From an uncultured Acholeplasmataceae bacterium (lineage in GTDB: Bacteria; Bacillota_I; Bacilli_A; RF39; UBA660): DNA of 10,545 nt. Made by a program: the position numbers and the translations under genes. This document shows, one piece after another, positions 1-7,141 of the stretch (the first letter of the stretch is position 1; every line of letters begins with the position of its first letter). The stretch lies in assembly GCA_905203475.1 (NCBI GenBank), contig CAJKWD010000035.1, positions 1-10,545 on the forward strand, written 5' to 3'. Below the pieces are notes generated by a model. It saw only the letters and a list, made by a program, of their open reading frames with translations, had not been told where the DNA came from and made no database searches.

Positions 1-476
1 TAGGAAGTGTACAATATTTAGATGAAAGTGGAAATGATAGTATCGCAAAGAATATAGCCGGAGAGAAGATGTACAAGTGGACAGGAAATGTAGGACTTGT
101 GAATGTGAGTGATTTACTAAGAGCAAGTACGAATACCGCATGTAAATCCGCAACGGATCAGCTAATGAAATTAATGCAAGACACACCAGAAATTACATGT
201 GATAGTAATTACCTATTAGATGCATTACCAATAAATGAAGAATTAGGAGGAATTGGATACTGGACAATGAATGCGTTTTCTGCGGAGTCTGGAGGCCGCT
301 CGCACTCTGCTTGGAGTGCGGCTCGTGCTGCTGGGCTGGCCGGGCTTGCTTTCGACGATGCGGGCAGTGACTACGATAGTGGGGCGCGTCCAGTTCTCTA
401 TTTGAAATCTAATATTGAGATTACAGGAGGAAATGGAACGAAAGGAAATCCATATTTGATTATGACAATTGCATAA
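1..476 (+). CDS. C-terminal part of a probable DGR-diversified surface protein (5' end outside window)
   Basis: The frame is open from the left edge (first full codon at 3) to TAA at 474-476, so about 157 C-terminal residues are visible. The ATG at 69 is only an internal methionine: the 22 codons before it are open and protein-like (GSVQYLDESGNDSIAKNIAG), and no ribosome binding site precedes it. Visible parts in order are a conserved stretch (KWTGNVGLVNVSDLLRAST), a linker with two cysteines, an aromatic G-Y-W-T-M-N core, a Gly/Ala/Ser/Asp-rich variable segment (about 281-390), and G-A-R-P-V-L-Y-L followed by an N-G-T-K-G-N-P-Y tail. A W-x-M-N core ending in G-x-R-P-V resembles C-type-lectin/formylglycine-enzyme-like folds of known DGR targets. 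From memory, similar C-termini occur on pilin-like or membrane-anchored proteins of uncultured gut Bacilli; the N-terminus needed to confirm this is missing. The role is inferred to be ligand binding at the cell surface. Confidence 0.7.
   Translation, partial: GSVQYLDESGNDSIAKNIAGEKMYKWTGNVGLVNVSDLLRASTNTACKSATDQLMKLMQDTPEITCDSNYLLDALPINEELGGIGYWTMNAFSAESGGRSHSAWSAARAAGLAGLAFDDAGSDYDSGARPVLYLKSNIEITGGNGTKGNPYLIMTIA
281..405 (+). other. Candidate DGR variable repeat (VR) with IMH-like end
   Basis: In 281-390 I count 11 adenines and 74 G/C in 110 bases (about 67% G+C) within a gene and genome near 30% G+C. Positions 316-354 contain no adenine for 39 consecutive bases. Most codons here are NNC or NNT (GGC, CGC, CAC, TTC, GAC, TAC, AGT, GAT, GCT), as expected when AAC/AAT codons of a template are mutated only at adenines. 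The GC-rich end at 381-395 encodes G-A-R-P-V and sits where the initiation-of-mutagenic-homology element of a DGR would be. A short inverted repeat (AATCT at 406-410, AGATT at 418-422) lies just after it but is weak. No template repeat, reverse transcriptase or Avd gene lies in this window, so the assignment rests on composition, codon pattern and protein context. Confidence 0.65.
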
Positions 477-522
477 TGATTAGCTATCAATATGCCATTT
501 AATGATGATGGTTATAAATTAG

Positions 523-546
523 AAAAGTCGCGTAAGCGATTTTTCT
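523..546 (+). terminator. Rho-independent terminator after the variable-protein gene
   Basis: AAAAGTCGC (523-531) pairs with GCGATTTTT (536-544) around a GTAA loop, giving nine pairs including one G-U, with the T-run forming the 3' arm. It lies 47 bases after the TAA at 474-476 and before the next promoter, so the upstream gene and the Tad operon are probably separate transcripts. Confidence 0.7.
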
Positions 547-589
547 TATGTTTAAATTTGTCAAAATATATCAACTATATGATTTTTCG

Positions 590-618
590 TTGAAGAAATA
601 GACATCATTTGATATAAT
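590..618 (+). promoter_or_regulatory. Sigma-A-type promoter of the Tad operon
   Basis: TTGAAG at 590-595 and a perfect TATAAT at 613-618 are separated by 17 bases. Transcription would begin near 625, leaving a short leader before the first pseudopilin gene. No other good promoter is evident before the tadC-murC junction. Confidence 0.75.
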
Positions 619-649
619 TGATATAAGGTAAGATACGTGGGTGATACTG

Positions 650-1063
650 GTGAAAAATAAAAAGGGACAAGCATTAGTAGAGTTTGTAATCATTTTACCA
701 GTTCTGCTTTTGATTGTAATATCGATGGTAGATTTTGGAAATCTACTATATCAAAAATATCAATTAGAACAGAACTTGGAATATGTCAGTGATCTTTATT
801 TAGCAAACGATACAAATGCATTAGATCAAGAAAAACAACGATTAAGTATTAAAACGGAAGAAGATGGCAATTTTGTTAAGCTATCGATTGAAAAGAAAAT
901 CAAGATGTCATCGCCAATTTTAAGAAGAATATTAGGCGATAATTATTCTATTACGACATCTCGTAAGTTATATCACAATGAAGCGAAGATAGAAGAACCG
1001 GAGCCATCAGAATCACCAGATAGCGAACAAGAGGAAATAGTAAATGATGAAGTTGAATCATAA
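650..1063 (+). CDS. TadE-like pseudopilin 1
   Basis: This encodes a 137-residue protein if it starts at GTG 650. An in-frame GTG at 641 adds three residues. I prefer 650 because GGTGAT (639-644) is a well-placed ribosome binding site, while 641 has only AAGGTAAG. The N-terminus is a short basic leader (VKNKKG) followed by Q-A-L-V-E-F and about 20 hydrophobic residues. This is the TadE-type segment and also fits the Flp-type prepilin cleavage pattern G/xxxxEF, with Glu at +5. The rest is a soluble charged region ending in an acidic tail (E-P-E-P-S-E-S-P-D-S-E-Q-E-E). Known TadE-family proteins are minor pilins of Tad machines, anchored in the membrane and exposed outside. It is first in a six-gene operon and its 3' end overlaps the next gene by 20 bases. 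Exact role in the fibre is unknown. Confidence 0.8.
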   Translation: MKNKKGQALVEFVIILPVLLLIVISMVDFGNLLYQKYQLEQNLEYVSDLYLANDTNALDQEKQRLSIKTEEDGNFVKLSIEKKIKMSSPILRRILGDNYSITTSRKLYHNEAKIEEPEPSESPDSEQEEIVNDEVES

Positions 1064-1430
1064 GGGACAGACACTTGTCTCATTTGCGTTAATCTTGCCA
1101 CTTCTAGTGATGTTATTTGCTTTAGTCATTGATACAGGGTATACCTATTTAGAAGAAAAAGAGTTAAAAGATAGTGTATTAATTGGATTAAAGTACGGAA
1201 TGAAACATTATGATGAAGATCCGAAAGATGAAATTCGTAATATCATTGCTGAAAATGTCGAGGGTCTTTCAGAATTAAATATATATACAGAAGGGAATCA
1301 AATCAAAATTCAAGCAAAGAAACCGAAGAAAAGAATATTTTTTAATTTTAATACAAGTGCAGAGTTATCTGTGATTTATGCTGCTTATCAAGATGCAGAT
1401 ACGTGGAAAATTGTAAAAGAGAGGGGATAA
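1044..1430 (+). CDS. TadE-like pseudopilin 2
   Basis: This encodes a 128-residue protein starting at ATG 1044 (a second ATG follows at 1047). GAGGAA at 1031-1036 is the ribosome binding site, located inside the previous gene, so the pair is translationally linked through a 20-base overlap. The N-terminus M-M-K-L-N-H-K-G is followed by Q-T-L-V-S-F and a hydrophobic stretch (ALILPLLVMLFALVIDTGY). It parallels the first pseudopilin, but the residue that would be the conserved Glu at +5 is Ser. The rest is a small mixed alpha/beta-looking region (L-N-I-Y-T-E-G-N-Q-I-K-I-Q-A). It is probably a second minor pilin partnering with the first, as TadE/TadF-type proteins often come in pairs. The identity is firm at the level of TadE/TadG-like protein, not of specific function. 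Confidence 0.78.
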   Translation: MMKLNHKGQTLVSFALILPLLVMLFALVIDTGYTYLEEKELKDSVLIGLKYGMKHYDEDPKDEIRNIIAENVEGLSELNIYTEGNQIKIQAKKPKKRIFFNFNTSAELSVIYAAYQDADTWKIVKERG

Positions 1431-1431
1431 T

Positions 1432-2199
1432 ATGGCAGTAAAACAAGCAAGAGTGATTACGGTAACAGGAGTGAAAGGCGGAGTTGGTAAGACAACGACT
1501 GCTTTAAATTTAGCTGGAATATATGCGAATCAGAAATTAAAGACGTTGATTATCGATATGGATTTATATAGTGGAGGGATTGCTTTATCTTTAAATATTG
1601 ATACGGACAAAGATTTATTTCACATATCTGATGATATGAATAATAACCGTTTTGATTATATTGAAAATTATGTAACTCCATATCATGAGTATATTGATTG
1701 TATTACTGCTCCAATTGATCCACGTTTATCTAGTCAAATTGGAAGTAATTATGTCGATTTGATTTTAGCGCGTGCTAAGATGAAATATGATGTGATTATT
1801 ATCGATACCAATCATATTTTAAGTGAGATGAATTTAGTCGTTATGGATGCTTCTGATATGATTTTATACGTCATTAGTAATGATCCAGTAGATATTAAAA
1901 ATATGAAAACAATGGTATCTATTTTAAAAGATATGGAGAGAACAAATTATCTAATTGTATTAAATGAAGCTTCTGATGTGGAGAAGAAGTGTTTTACAAA
2001 ATACGATATTAAAAATATTTTAAAAAATAGTATTGATTATGTAATACCAAATAGTTTTTATCAAAAGGATATTGATGAATATGTTTTGGATGGAAAAATT
2101 ATGACGATGACAAAGAGAATTCAAATGAAAGATAAAAAAGCAATGAAAGTATTTGAAATGATTGCGAATGCATTGTTAGGAAAGAAGGAAAAGAAATGA
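1432..2199 (+). CDS. CpaE/TadZ-like ParA/MinD-family ATPase
   Basis: This encodes a 255-residue protein. ATG 1432 comes one base after the previous stop, with GAGGGG (1421-1426) as the ribosome binding site. The deviant Walker A motif K-G-G-V-G-K-T-T is at residues 15-22. The Walker A' region I-I-D-M-D-L-Y-S-G is at 40-48 and Walker B-like V-I-I-I-D-T-N-H at 121-128. These place it in the ParA/MinD P-loop family. In Tad loci this slot holds CpaE/TadZ, which positions the machine in the cell. Unlike many proteobacterial CpaE/TadZ proteins, it has no N-terminal receiver-like domain, starting directly with the ATPase core, and the signature lysine is intact, so it is likely an active ATPase. The assignment to the pilus function comes from the operon; alone it could not be told from other ParA-like proteins. 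Confidence 0.85.
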   Translation: MAVKQARVITVTGVKGGVGKTTTALNLAGIYANQKLKTLIIDMDLYSGGIALSLNIDTDKDLFHISDDMNNNRFDYIENYVTPYHEYIDCITAPIDPRLSSQIGSNYVDLILARAKMKYDVIIIDTNHILSEMNLVVMDASDMILYVISNDPVDIKNMKTMVSILKDMERTNYLIVLNEASDVEKKCFTKYDIKNILKNSIDYVIPNSFYQKDIDEYVLDGKIMTMTKRIQMKDKKAMKVFEMIANALLGKKEKK

Positions 2200-3521
2200 A
2201 AAAGTTTACAGATACCTTTAATGTAACACCACAAAATAAAACAAAAATATATAGTGGAAATGATTATGATGCATTTCAAAATAAAGAATTATTAGAGAAA
2301 TTACGCAATCAGATTATTCAAAACTTAATCGACCATAAGGTAGAAGCTCATGGGACAATGGATGAGTTTGTTAAACAGGAAATTGATAAATCAATTGAAG
2401 GTTATGATTTAACAAATATTGAAAGAAATCATATTTATAACTTAATTGATAATGAATTAAATGGGTATGGACCAATTACTGAGTTGTTAGAAGATAAAGA
2501 TATTACTGAGATTATGGTGAATGGAACGAATGAAATTTATATTGAAATCGATGGACATGTTGTACGTGATGATTCAGTTAGTTTTATTAATGATGACCAT
2601 ATTGTTCGTACCATTCAACGTATGATACAACCATTAGGACGTACAATTGATACTGCCAATCCAATGGTAGATGCGAGATTAAAAGATGGATCTCGTTTAA
2701 ATGCGGTTATTCCACCATTATCTTTAAAGGGGCCGGTTATGACTATTCGTAAATTTAAACCAGATTTGGAAAGTATTGATGATTTTTTAAGAACTGGTAC
2801 TTTAACTCCATATATGGCTAGATTTTTGGAGGCTTGTGTCAAAGCAAAATTAAATATTATTATTTGTGGAGGAACAGGTAGTGGTAAAACATCTTTATTA
2901 AATGTTTTATCTAGTTTTATTAATCCGTCAGAACGTATTATTACGATTGAAGATGCAGCTGAGTTACGTTTACATCAAGAACATGTGATTTCTCTAGAGA
3001 CAAGACTTGTTAATTATGAGGGAAGTGGAGAAATTACGATTCGTGATTTAGTGATTAACTCTCTTCGTATGAGACCAGATCGTATTATTGTAGGAGAAGT
3101 TCGTGGAAAAGAAGCTTTTGATATGTTACAAGCCATGAATACAGGGCATACAGGTAGTATGACGACGATGCATGCCAATGGACCAAAAGATGCGATGAAT
3201 CGTCTTGAAACGATGATTTTAATGGCTGGAATGGAAATTCCAATTCGTGCTATTCGTGAATATATTGAGAATGCCATTCATATTGTGATTCAAATTTCTC
3301 GTCTAGCTGATGGTAAAAGAAAAATTGTCGATATATCAGAAGTAGTGGGATTTAAAGAAGATGAAATTGAATTAAAGCAAATCTTTACATTTAATCAAAC
3401 AGGTGTATTAGACAACGGAGAAGTAGATGGAGAATTTAAATTGATGAAATATAAACCAAAAGTTTATGAAAAGATTAAAGCAGCAGGAATTGATGATTTA
3501 ACAGATATTTTTGGAAAATAA
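2196..3521 (+). CDS. tadA: CpaF/TadA-type pilus motor ATPase
   Basis: This encodes a 441-residue secretion ATPase of the VirB11/PulE superfamily, powering pilin assembly from the cytoplasmic face. Its start overlaps the previous stop (ATGA at 2196-2199), showing translational coupling. An N-terminal helical domain (about 20-100) includes the N-E-L-N-G-Y-G-P-I-T-E-L-L region typical of CpaF. The core shows Walker A G-G-T-G-S-G-K-T (225-232), the Asp box I-T-I-E-D-A-A-E-L (249-257), Walker B R-I-I-V-G-E-V-R-G (296-304), and the His box T-G-H-T-G-S-M-T-T-M-H-A-N (316-328). All key residues are present and length is normal for the family. It has no extra N-terminal domain. Confidence is high; the substrates are presumably the TadE-like pseudopilins and an unseen pilin. 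Confidence 0.96.
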   Translation: MKKFTDTFNVTPQNKTKIYSGNDYDAFQNKELLEKLRNQIIQNLIDHKVEAHGTMDEFVKQEIDKSIEGYDLTNIERNHIYNLIDNELNGYGPITELLEDKDITEIMVNGTNEIYIEIDGHVVRDDSVSFINDDHIVRTIQRMIQPLGRTIDTANPMVDARLKDGSRLNAVIPPLSLKGPVMTIRKFKPDLESIDDFLRTGTLTPYMARFLEACVKAKLNIIICGGTGSGKTSLLNVLSSFINPSERIITIEDAAELRLHQEHVISLETRLVNYEGSGEITIRDLVINSLRMRPDRIIVGEVRGKEAFDMLQAMNTGHTGSMTTMHANGPKDAMNRLETMILMAGMEIPIRAIREYIENAIHIVIQISRLADGKRKIVDISEVVGFKEDEIELKQIFTFNQTGVLDNGEVDGEFKLMKYKPKVYEKIKAAGIDDLTDIFGK

Positions 3522-3536
3522 AAAGGGGTGATAACA

Positions 3537-5057
3537 ATGAATCAGAATCCTACTTTATCAACATTTAGTATGGAAAAAACACAAAAGCCTGTCAATCAGG
3601 ATTTATCTGTTGTTTTTCACCCAGCAAGTACAGTAGCAAAATATGAGTATATTGTTACCAAGGATGGTGTAGCAGGAAGTCCAATTACTATTACTGGAGC
3701 AATCGATGCGCCAATTTATTTATTAGAAAGTGGAGAATATCAAATTACAGTAAATACTTATGATGCTACTGGAGCCTTAATGGAAGTAAAAAAGAGTGGT
3801 ACTTATGTCATTGATAAAGAAAAACCTCGTATTAATGTAGGAGAACGTTCTTTAGTAATGGAACAGGGGAGTACTCTAAAACCATTAGAAGGAATTGTTG
3901 TTACTGATAATCATGATGGGAATTTAATTGATAAAGTAACAACCAATTATGATAGTATTGATTTTGACACATTAGGAATTAAAACACTTACTTATACAGT
4001 TACAGATCAGGCAGGAAATACTGCTACCGAGAGTATTACTATCAATGTAGTAGAATCAACTAGTAATCAATTACAATTAACACAGGCGACTATTATTGCT
4101 GTGTTATTAATCGTCATTTTTATTATTGTAAAATACCGTCATACGATGGCCTTAGAAAAGAGAATTGCTAAATATGCATTAGAACCATTAGTAGATAATT
4201 CTAAATCGATATTTGATAAAATATTAGACCGTTATTTTATGATTGTACAAAAACTTTCTAAAATTTTATCAAAGTCAGTATTTGTACAAAGATTTTCTAA
4301 GAGATATGAAAAATATGCGGGAACGATTAATCATCGTTATAAAAAAGGAATACACTTTGTAGCAAGTAAAACATTGATTGCCCTTGTCTTCTTATTAATC
4401 GCAGTATTTGCAAAAACATTGCAATATCAAGTTATTACTTTTTATGAAGCATTCATTCCATTACTATGTGGATTTATGATGCCGGATTTATTATTTGTCT
4501 ATCAATATAAAAGATATCGTAATCGTATTGAAAATGATTTATTACAAGCGATTATTATCATGAACAATGCTTTTAAATCAGGGCGTAGTATTCAACAGGC
4601 AATTCATTTAGTAACTACTGAATTAACAGGTCCAATCTGTGAAGAATTTAAGAAGATGGAATTAGAATTATCCTTTGGATTATCTATTGATGTTGTTTTC
4701 CATCGTTTCTCAGATCGTGTTCGTCTAGAAGAAGTTGCTTATTTAACTGCTTCTTTATCAATTTTAAATAAAACTGGAGGAAATATTATTAAAGTATTCT
4801 CTTCAATTGAAGAATCATTATTTAATAAGAAAAAGTTAAAATTAGAAATGGCTTCATTGACTGGTTCATCTCGTATGATTATGTATGCATTAATTGTAGT
4901 ACCACTATTATTTATTGCTTTCGTATCAATTATTAACCCAACTTATTTCGTACCATTATTTACATCAGTAATTGGTATTGTGTTAATGGTAATTATGGTT
5001 GTATTATATGTAGCTTATATTTATATCGTTAGAAAAGTTATGAAAGTAAGGATGTGA
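3537..5057 (+). CDS. tadB: TadB-like pilus platform protein with N-terminal Ig-like domains
   Basis: This encodes a 506-residue protein. I chose ATG 3537 because GGGGTGAT (3525-3532) is an excellent ribosome binding site for it; the GTG at 3528 lies inside that site. Residues about 21-95 and 98-173 look like two beta-sandwich Ig-like modules. The second has D-N-H-D-G-N-L and L-T-Y-T-V-T-D-Q-A-G-N-T-A-T, typical of HYR/DUF5011-type bacterial Ig domains. One membrane helix (184-199) follows, then a strongly basic loop (200-279), two helices (280-296 and 306-322), a T2SSF/GspF-type cytoplasmic domain (about 328-442), and two terminal helices (449-466, 474-498). There is no N-terminal signal peptide. 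The positive-inside rule puts the Ig half outside the cell. Normal TadB proteins are near 300 residues, so the first 180 residues are an addition. TadB with TadC forms the membrane platform for pilin assembly. Confidence 0.88.
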   Translation: MNQNPTLSTFSMEKTQKPVNQDLSVVFHPASTVAKYEYIVTKDGVAGSPITITGAIDAPIYLLESGEYQITVNTYDATGALMEVKKSGTYVIDKEKPRINVGERSLVMEQGSTLKPLEGIVVTDNHDGNLIDKVTTNYDSIDFDTLGIKTLTYTVTDQAGNTATESITINVVESTSNQLQLTQATIIAVLLIVIFIIVKYRHTMALEKRIAKYALEPLVDNSKSIFDKILDRYFMIVQKLSKILSKSVFVQRFSKRYEKYAGTINHRYKKGIHFVASKTLIALVFLLIAVFAKTLQYQVITFYEAFIPLLCGFMMPDLLFVYQYKRYRNRIENDLLQAIIIMNNAFKSGRSIQQAIHLVTTELTGPICEEFKKMELELSFGLSIDVVFHRFSDRVRLEEVAYLTASLSILNKTGGNIIKVFSSIEESLFNKKKLKLEMASLTGSSRMIMYALIVVPLLFIAFVSIINPTYFVPLFTSVIGIVLMVIMVVLYVAYIYIVRKVMKVRM

Positions 5058-5061
5058 TTGA

Positions 5062-5772
5062 ATGAAAATAGAAGAAAAAAATCCTGGTATGCTTGCGAAA
5101 ATATACCGTGATAAAGATATTCAAAAAGTACAAGATAAAATGAATATGCTTGGTAGTTTTCAAAAGATGGATACATATACATTCTTAAATATCAGATTAA
5201 TTTCTAGTATTGTAGTATTTTTACTTTTATTATATTTCTTTCAATATGGTTATTTACTAGCACCATTTCTAACGATTTTATATTATTATTTATTTACATA
5301 TATCTATATTGATGTTCCATTAAAGAAACGTATTAAACAACTAGATCATGATGCTTTATATTTCTTTGAAATTTTAACGCTTACACTAGAATCGGGAAGA
5401 GATTTGGAACACTCCTTAGAAGTAACAGTAGAAAATGTCGATAATGAACTTTCTAGAGAATTTAAACAAGCGTTATATGAAATGAAATTTGGTAAATCTC
5501 TAATTGAATCCTTAGAGGATATGAAAAAGAGAATTCCAAGTGAAACAGTCAATAATATCATTTTAAATATGACTCAGACAAGTGTATTTGGAAATAGTAT
5601 TCTAGAGACAATGTATCATCAAATTGACTTTTTAAGGGATAAACAAATTTTAGAAATACGTGGAGCAATTAATAAGATACCAAATAAAGTAAGTATTATT
5701 TCTGTTGTATTTGTCGTACCACTTATTTTACTTATGATTTTAGGACCATTTATTATTAATTTATTGTCATAG
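5062..5772 (+). CDS. tadC: TadC-like pilus platform protein
   Basis: This encodes a 236-residue membrane protein starting 4 bases after the TadB stop, with AAGGA (5048-5052) as a modest ribosome binding site. Two N-terminal membrane helices (about 46-62 and 64-83) precede a T2SSF/GspF-like cytoplasmic domain (about 95-200: F-E-I-L-T-L-T-L-E-S-G-R-D-L-E-H-S, then F-G-K-S-L-I-E-S-L). One or two closing hydrophobic segments (211-235) follow. It is the expected partner of TadB in the inner-membrane platform and is the last gene of the operon. Its length is slightly shorter than typical TadC (around 280-320). The 3' end contains the -35 box of the following murC promoter. Confidence 0.88.
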   Translation: MKIEEKNPGMLAKIYRDKDIQKVQDKMNMLGSFQKMDTYTFLNIRLISSIVVFLLLLYFFQYGYLLAPFLTILYYYLFTYIYIDVPLKKRIKQLDHDALYFFEILTLTLESGRDLEHSLEVTVENVDNELSREFKQALYEMKFGKSLIESLEDMKKRIPSETVNNIILNMTQTSVFGNSILETMYHQIDFLRDKQILEIRGAINKIPNKVSIISVVFVVPLILLMILGPFIINLLS

Positions 5773-5793
5773 ACTTGGAAAATATAGTATAAT
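5764..5793 (+). promoter_or_regulatory. Promoter of murC
   Basis: TTGTCA at 5764-5769 (one mismatch to consensus) and a perfect TATAAT at 5788-5793 are 18 bases apart. The -35 box overlaps the last codons of tadC, and no hairpin terminator separates the two genes, so read-through from the Tad operon into murC is also possible. Confidence 0.7.
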
Positions 5794-5815
5794 TTATTAG
5801 AAAGAAGGTTATCAT

Positions 5816-7141
5816 ATGTATCATTTTATTGGAATAAAAGGGACTGGTATGGCTTCACTCGCTCAGATTATGAAAAATTTGGGATATGAAGTTAAGGGTA
5901 GTGATATTTCCGAACATTGTTTTACGGATGATGCTTTGAATGCTGCTGGAATTTACGCCTTACCATTTGATAAAAATAATATCAAAGAAAATGATATTGT
6001 GATCCGTGGGAATAGTTTTACAAGTGAAAACAATGAAGAAGTAAAACGTGCCGAAGAATTAAATGTAAAAATGTATGATTATGAAGAGATGGTAGGAAAG
6101 TTAACAAAGATGTTTCAAACCATCACAGTGGCTGGTTGTCATGGAAAGACAACGACATCTTCTATGTTAGCACATGTTTTATCTGGAATATGTGGCTGTA
6201 ATTATTTGATTGGAGATGGAACTGGATATGCTTCAAAAGAAAATAAATATTTTGTCTTAGAAGCATGTGAATATAAAAGACATTTTCTAGCATATACACC
6301 GACATATGCGATTATTACCAATATTGATTTAGATCATGTTGATTATTTTAAAGATATTGACGATGTCATTTTAGCATACCAAGAGTATGCAAATAAAGCA
6401 GAAAAAATGGTCATTGCTTGTGGAGATGATCCATATACACATTCTTTAGAAGTAAATCCTCCAATATTTTATTATGGATTAGATGAAGACAATGATATCG
6501 TTGCTAAAAATGTAGAATATAAAGAGAGTGGAACAAGCTTTGAAGTATTTGTAGAAGGAAATTACTATGGATCATTTGATTTACCTTTTTATGGAAAACA
6601 TATGTTGTTAGATGCTTTAGCAGTTATAGCAGTATGTTCTTATGAGCGAATGGATGCCAAAGAAGTAGCAAGACAATTAAAGACATTTACTGGAGCGAAA
6701 AGAAGATTTCAACAAAAAGAAATTGGAGATATTGTGACAATTGATGATTATGCACATCATCCAAATGAAGTGAGAGCAACCATTAAGGCAGCTCGTCAAA
6801 AATATCCTAAGAAGACCATTGTTGCTGTATTTGAACCATATACTTATGCGAGAGTACAAGAATTCCATGAAGATTATGTCAAAGCTTTAAATCAAGCTGA
6901 TTATGCTTATGTTATGGATATTAAAAACGATCGTGATAATCCTGAAGATTATCCGGGAGTTACAAGTGATTTAATCATTAAAAATTTAGAACATGGAGAT
7001 CATATTAGTCTAGAAGAAGTAGATAAACTGATGAAATATGATAATGCTGTTGTTATCTTTATGAGCCCAAAAAATATTTATCATCTTCGTGAGGCTTATG
7101 AAAAATTAGTAGAAGAAAAACAAAACACTGCTACCAATTAA
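5816..7141 (+). CDS. murC: UDP-N-acetylmuramate--L-alanine ligase (MurC)
   Basis: This 441-residue enzyme joins L-alanine to UDP-MurNAc using ATP, the first amino-acid step of peptidoglycan precursor synthesis in the cytoplasm. ATG 5816 has AGAAGG (5803-5808) seven bases upstream. The N-terminal Rossmann motif H-F-I-G-I-K-G-T-G-M (3-12) matches Bacillus-type MurC. The ATP loop G-C-H-G-K-T-T-T is at 107-114, E-A-C-E-Y-K-R-H-F at 149-157, N-I-D-L-D-H-V-D at 169-176, G-A-K-R-R-F at 293-298, and D-D-Y-A-H-H-P at 310-316. The length is normal. It has its own promoter and stands apart from other mur genes. Its last codons form half of the shared terminator hairpin, and its stop overlaps the stop of the convergent gene. 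Confidence 0.96.
   Translation: MYHFIGIKGTGMASLAQIMKNLGYEVKGSDISEHCFTDDALNAAGIYALPFDKNNIKENDIVIRGNSFTSENNEEVKRAEELNVKMYDYEEMVGKLTKMFQTITVAGCHGKTTTSSMLAHVLSGICGCNYLIGDGTGYASKENKYFVLEACEYKRHFLAYTPTYAIITNIDLDHVDYFKDIDDVILAYQEYANKAEKMVIACGDDPYTHSLEVNPPIFYYGLDEDNDIVAKNVEYKESGTSFEVFVEGNYYGSFDLPFYGKHMLLDALAVIAVCSYERMDAKEVARQLKTFTGAKRRFQQKEIGDIVTIDDYAHHPNEVRATIKAARQKYPKKTIVAVFEPYTYARVQEFHEDYVKALNQADYAYVMDIKNDRDNPEDYPGVTSDLIIKNLEHGDHISLEEVDKLMKYDNAVVIFMSPKNIYHLREAYEKLVEEKQNTATN

Noticed and set aside
69..71. ATG at 69 as the true start of the first gene
   Set aside because: The frame is open to the left edge with protein-like codons that fit the same domain, and no ribosome binding site precedes this ATG.
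281..390. GC-rich island as a piece of horizontally transferred DNA
   Set aside because: The island is in frame within a gene whose flanks are native AT-rich sequence, and the effect is specifically a lack of adenine rather than a general composition shift; a DGR variable repeat explains it better.
406..422. Small inverted repeat after the variable region as a DGR target-recognition hairpin
   Set aside because: Only a five-bp AT-rich stem with a seven-base loop; known DGR hairpins are longer and more GC-rich, so it is noted only as weak support.
492..593. 33-codon reading frame between the variable-protein gene and the Tad operon
   Set aside because: It has no ribosome binding site, runs through the terminator hairpin, and ends in the -35 box of the Tad promoter.
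2615..3277. Minus-strand open frames of 75 and 87 codons opposite tadA
   Set aside because: They lie wholly opposite a well-supported motor ATPase gene, with no ribosome binding site or recognisable protein features.
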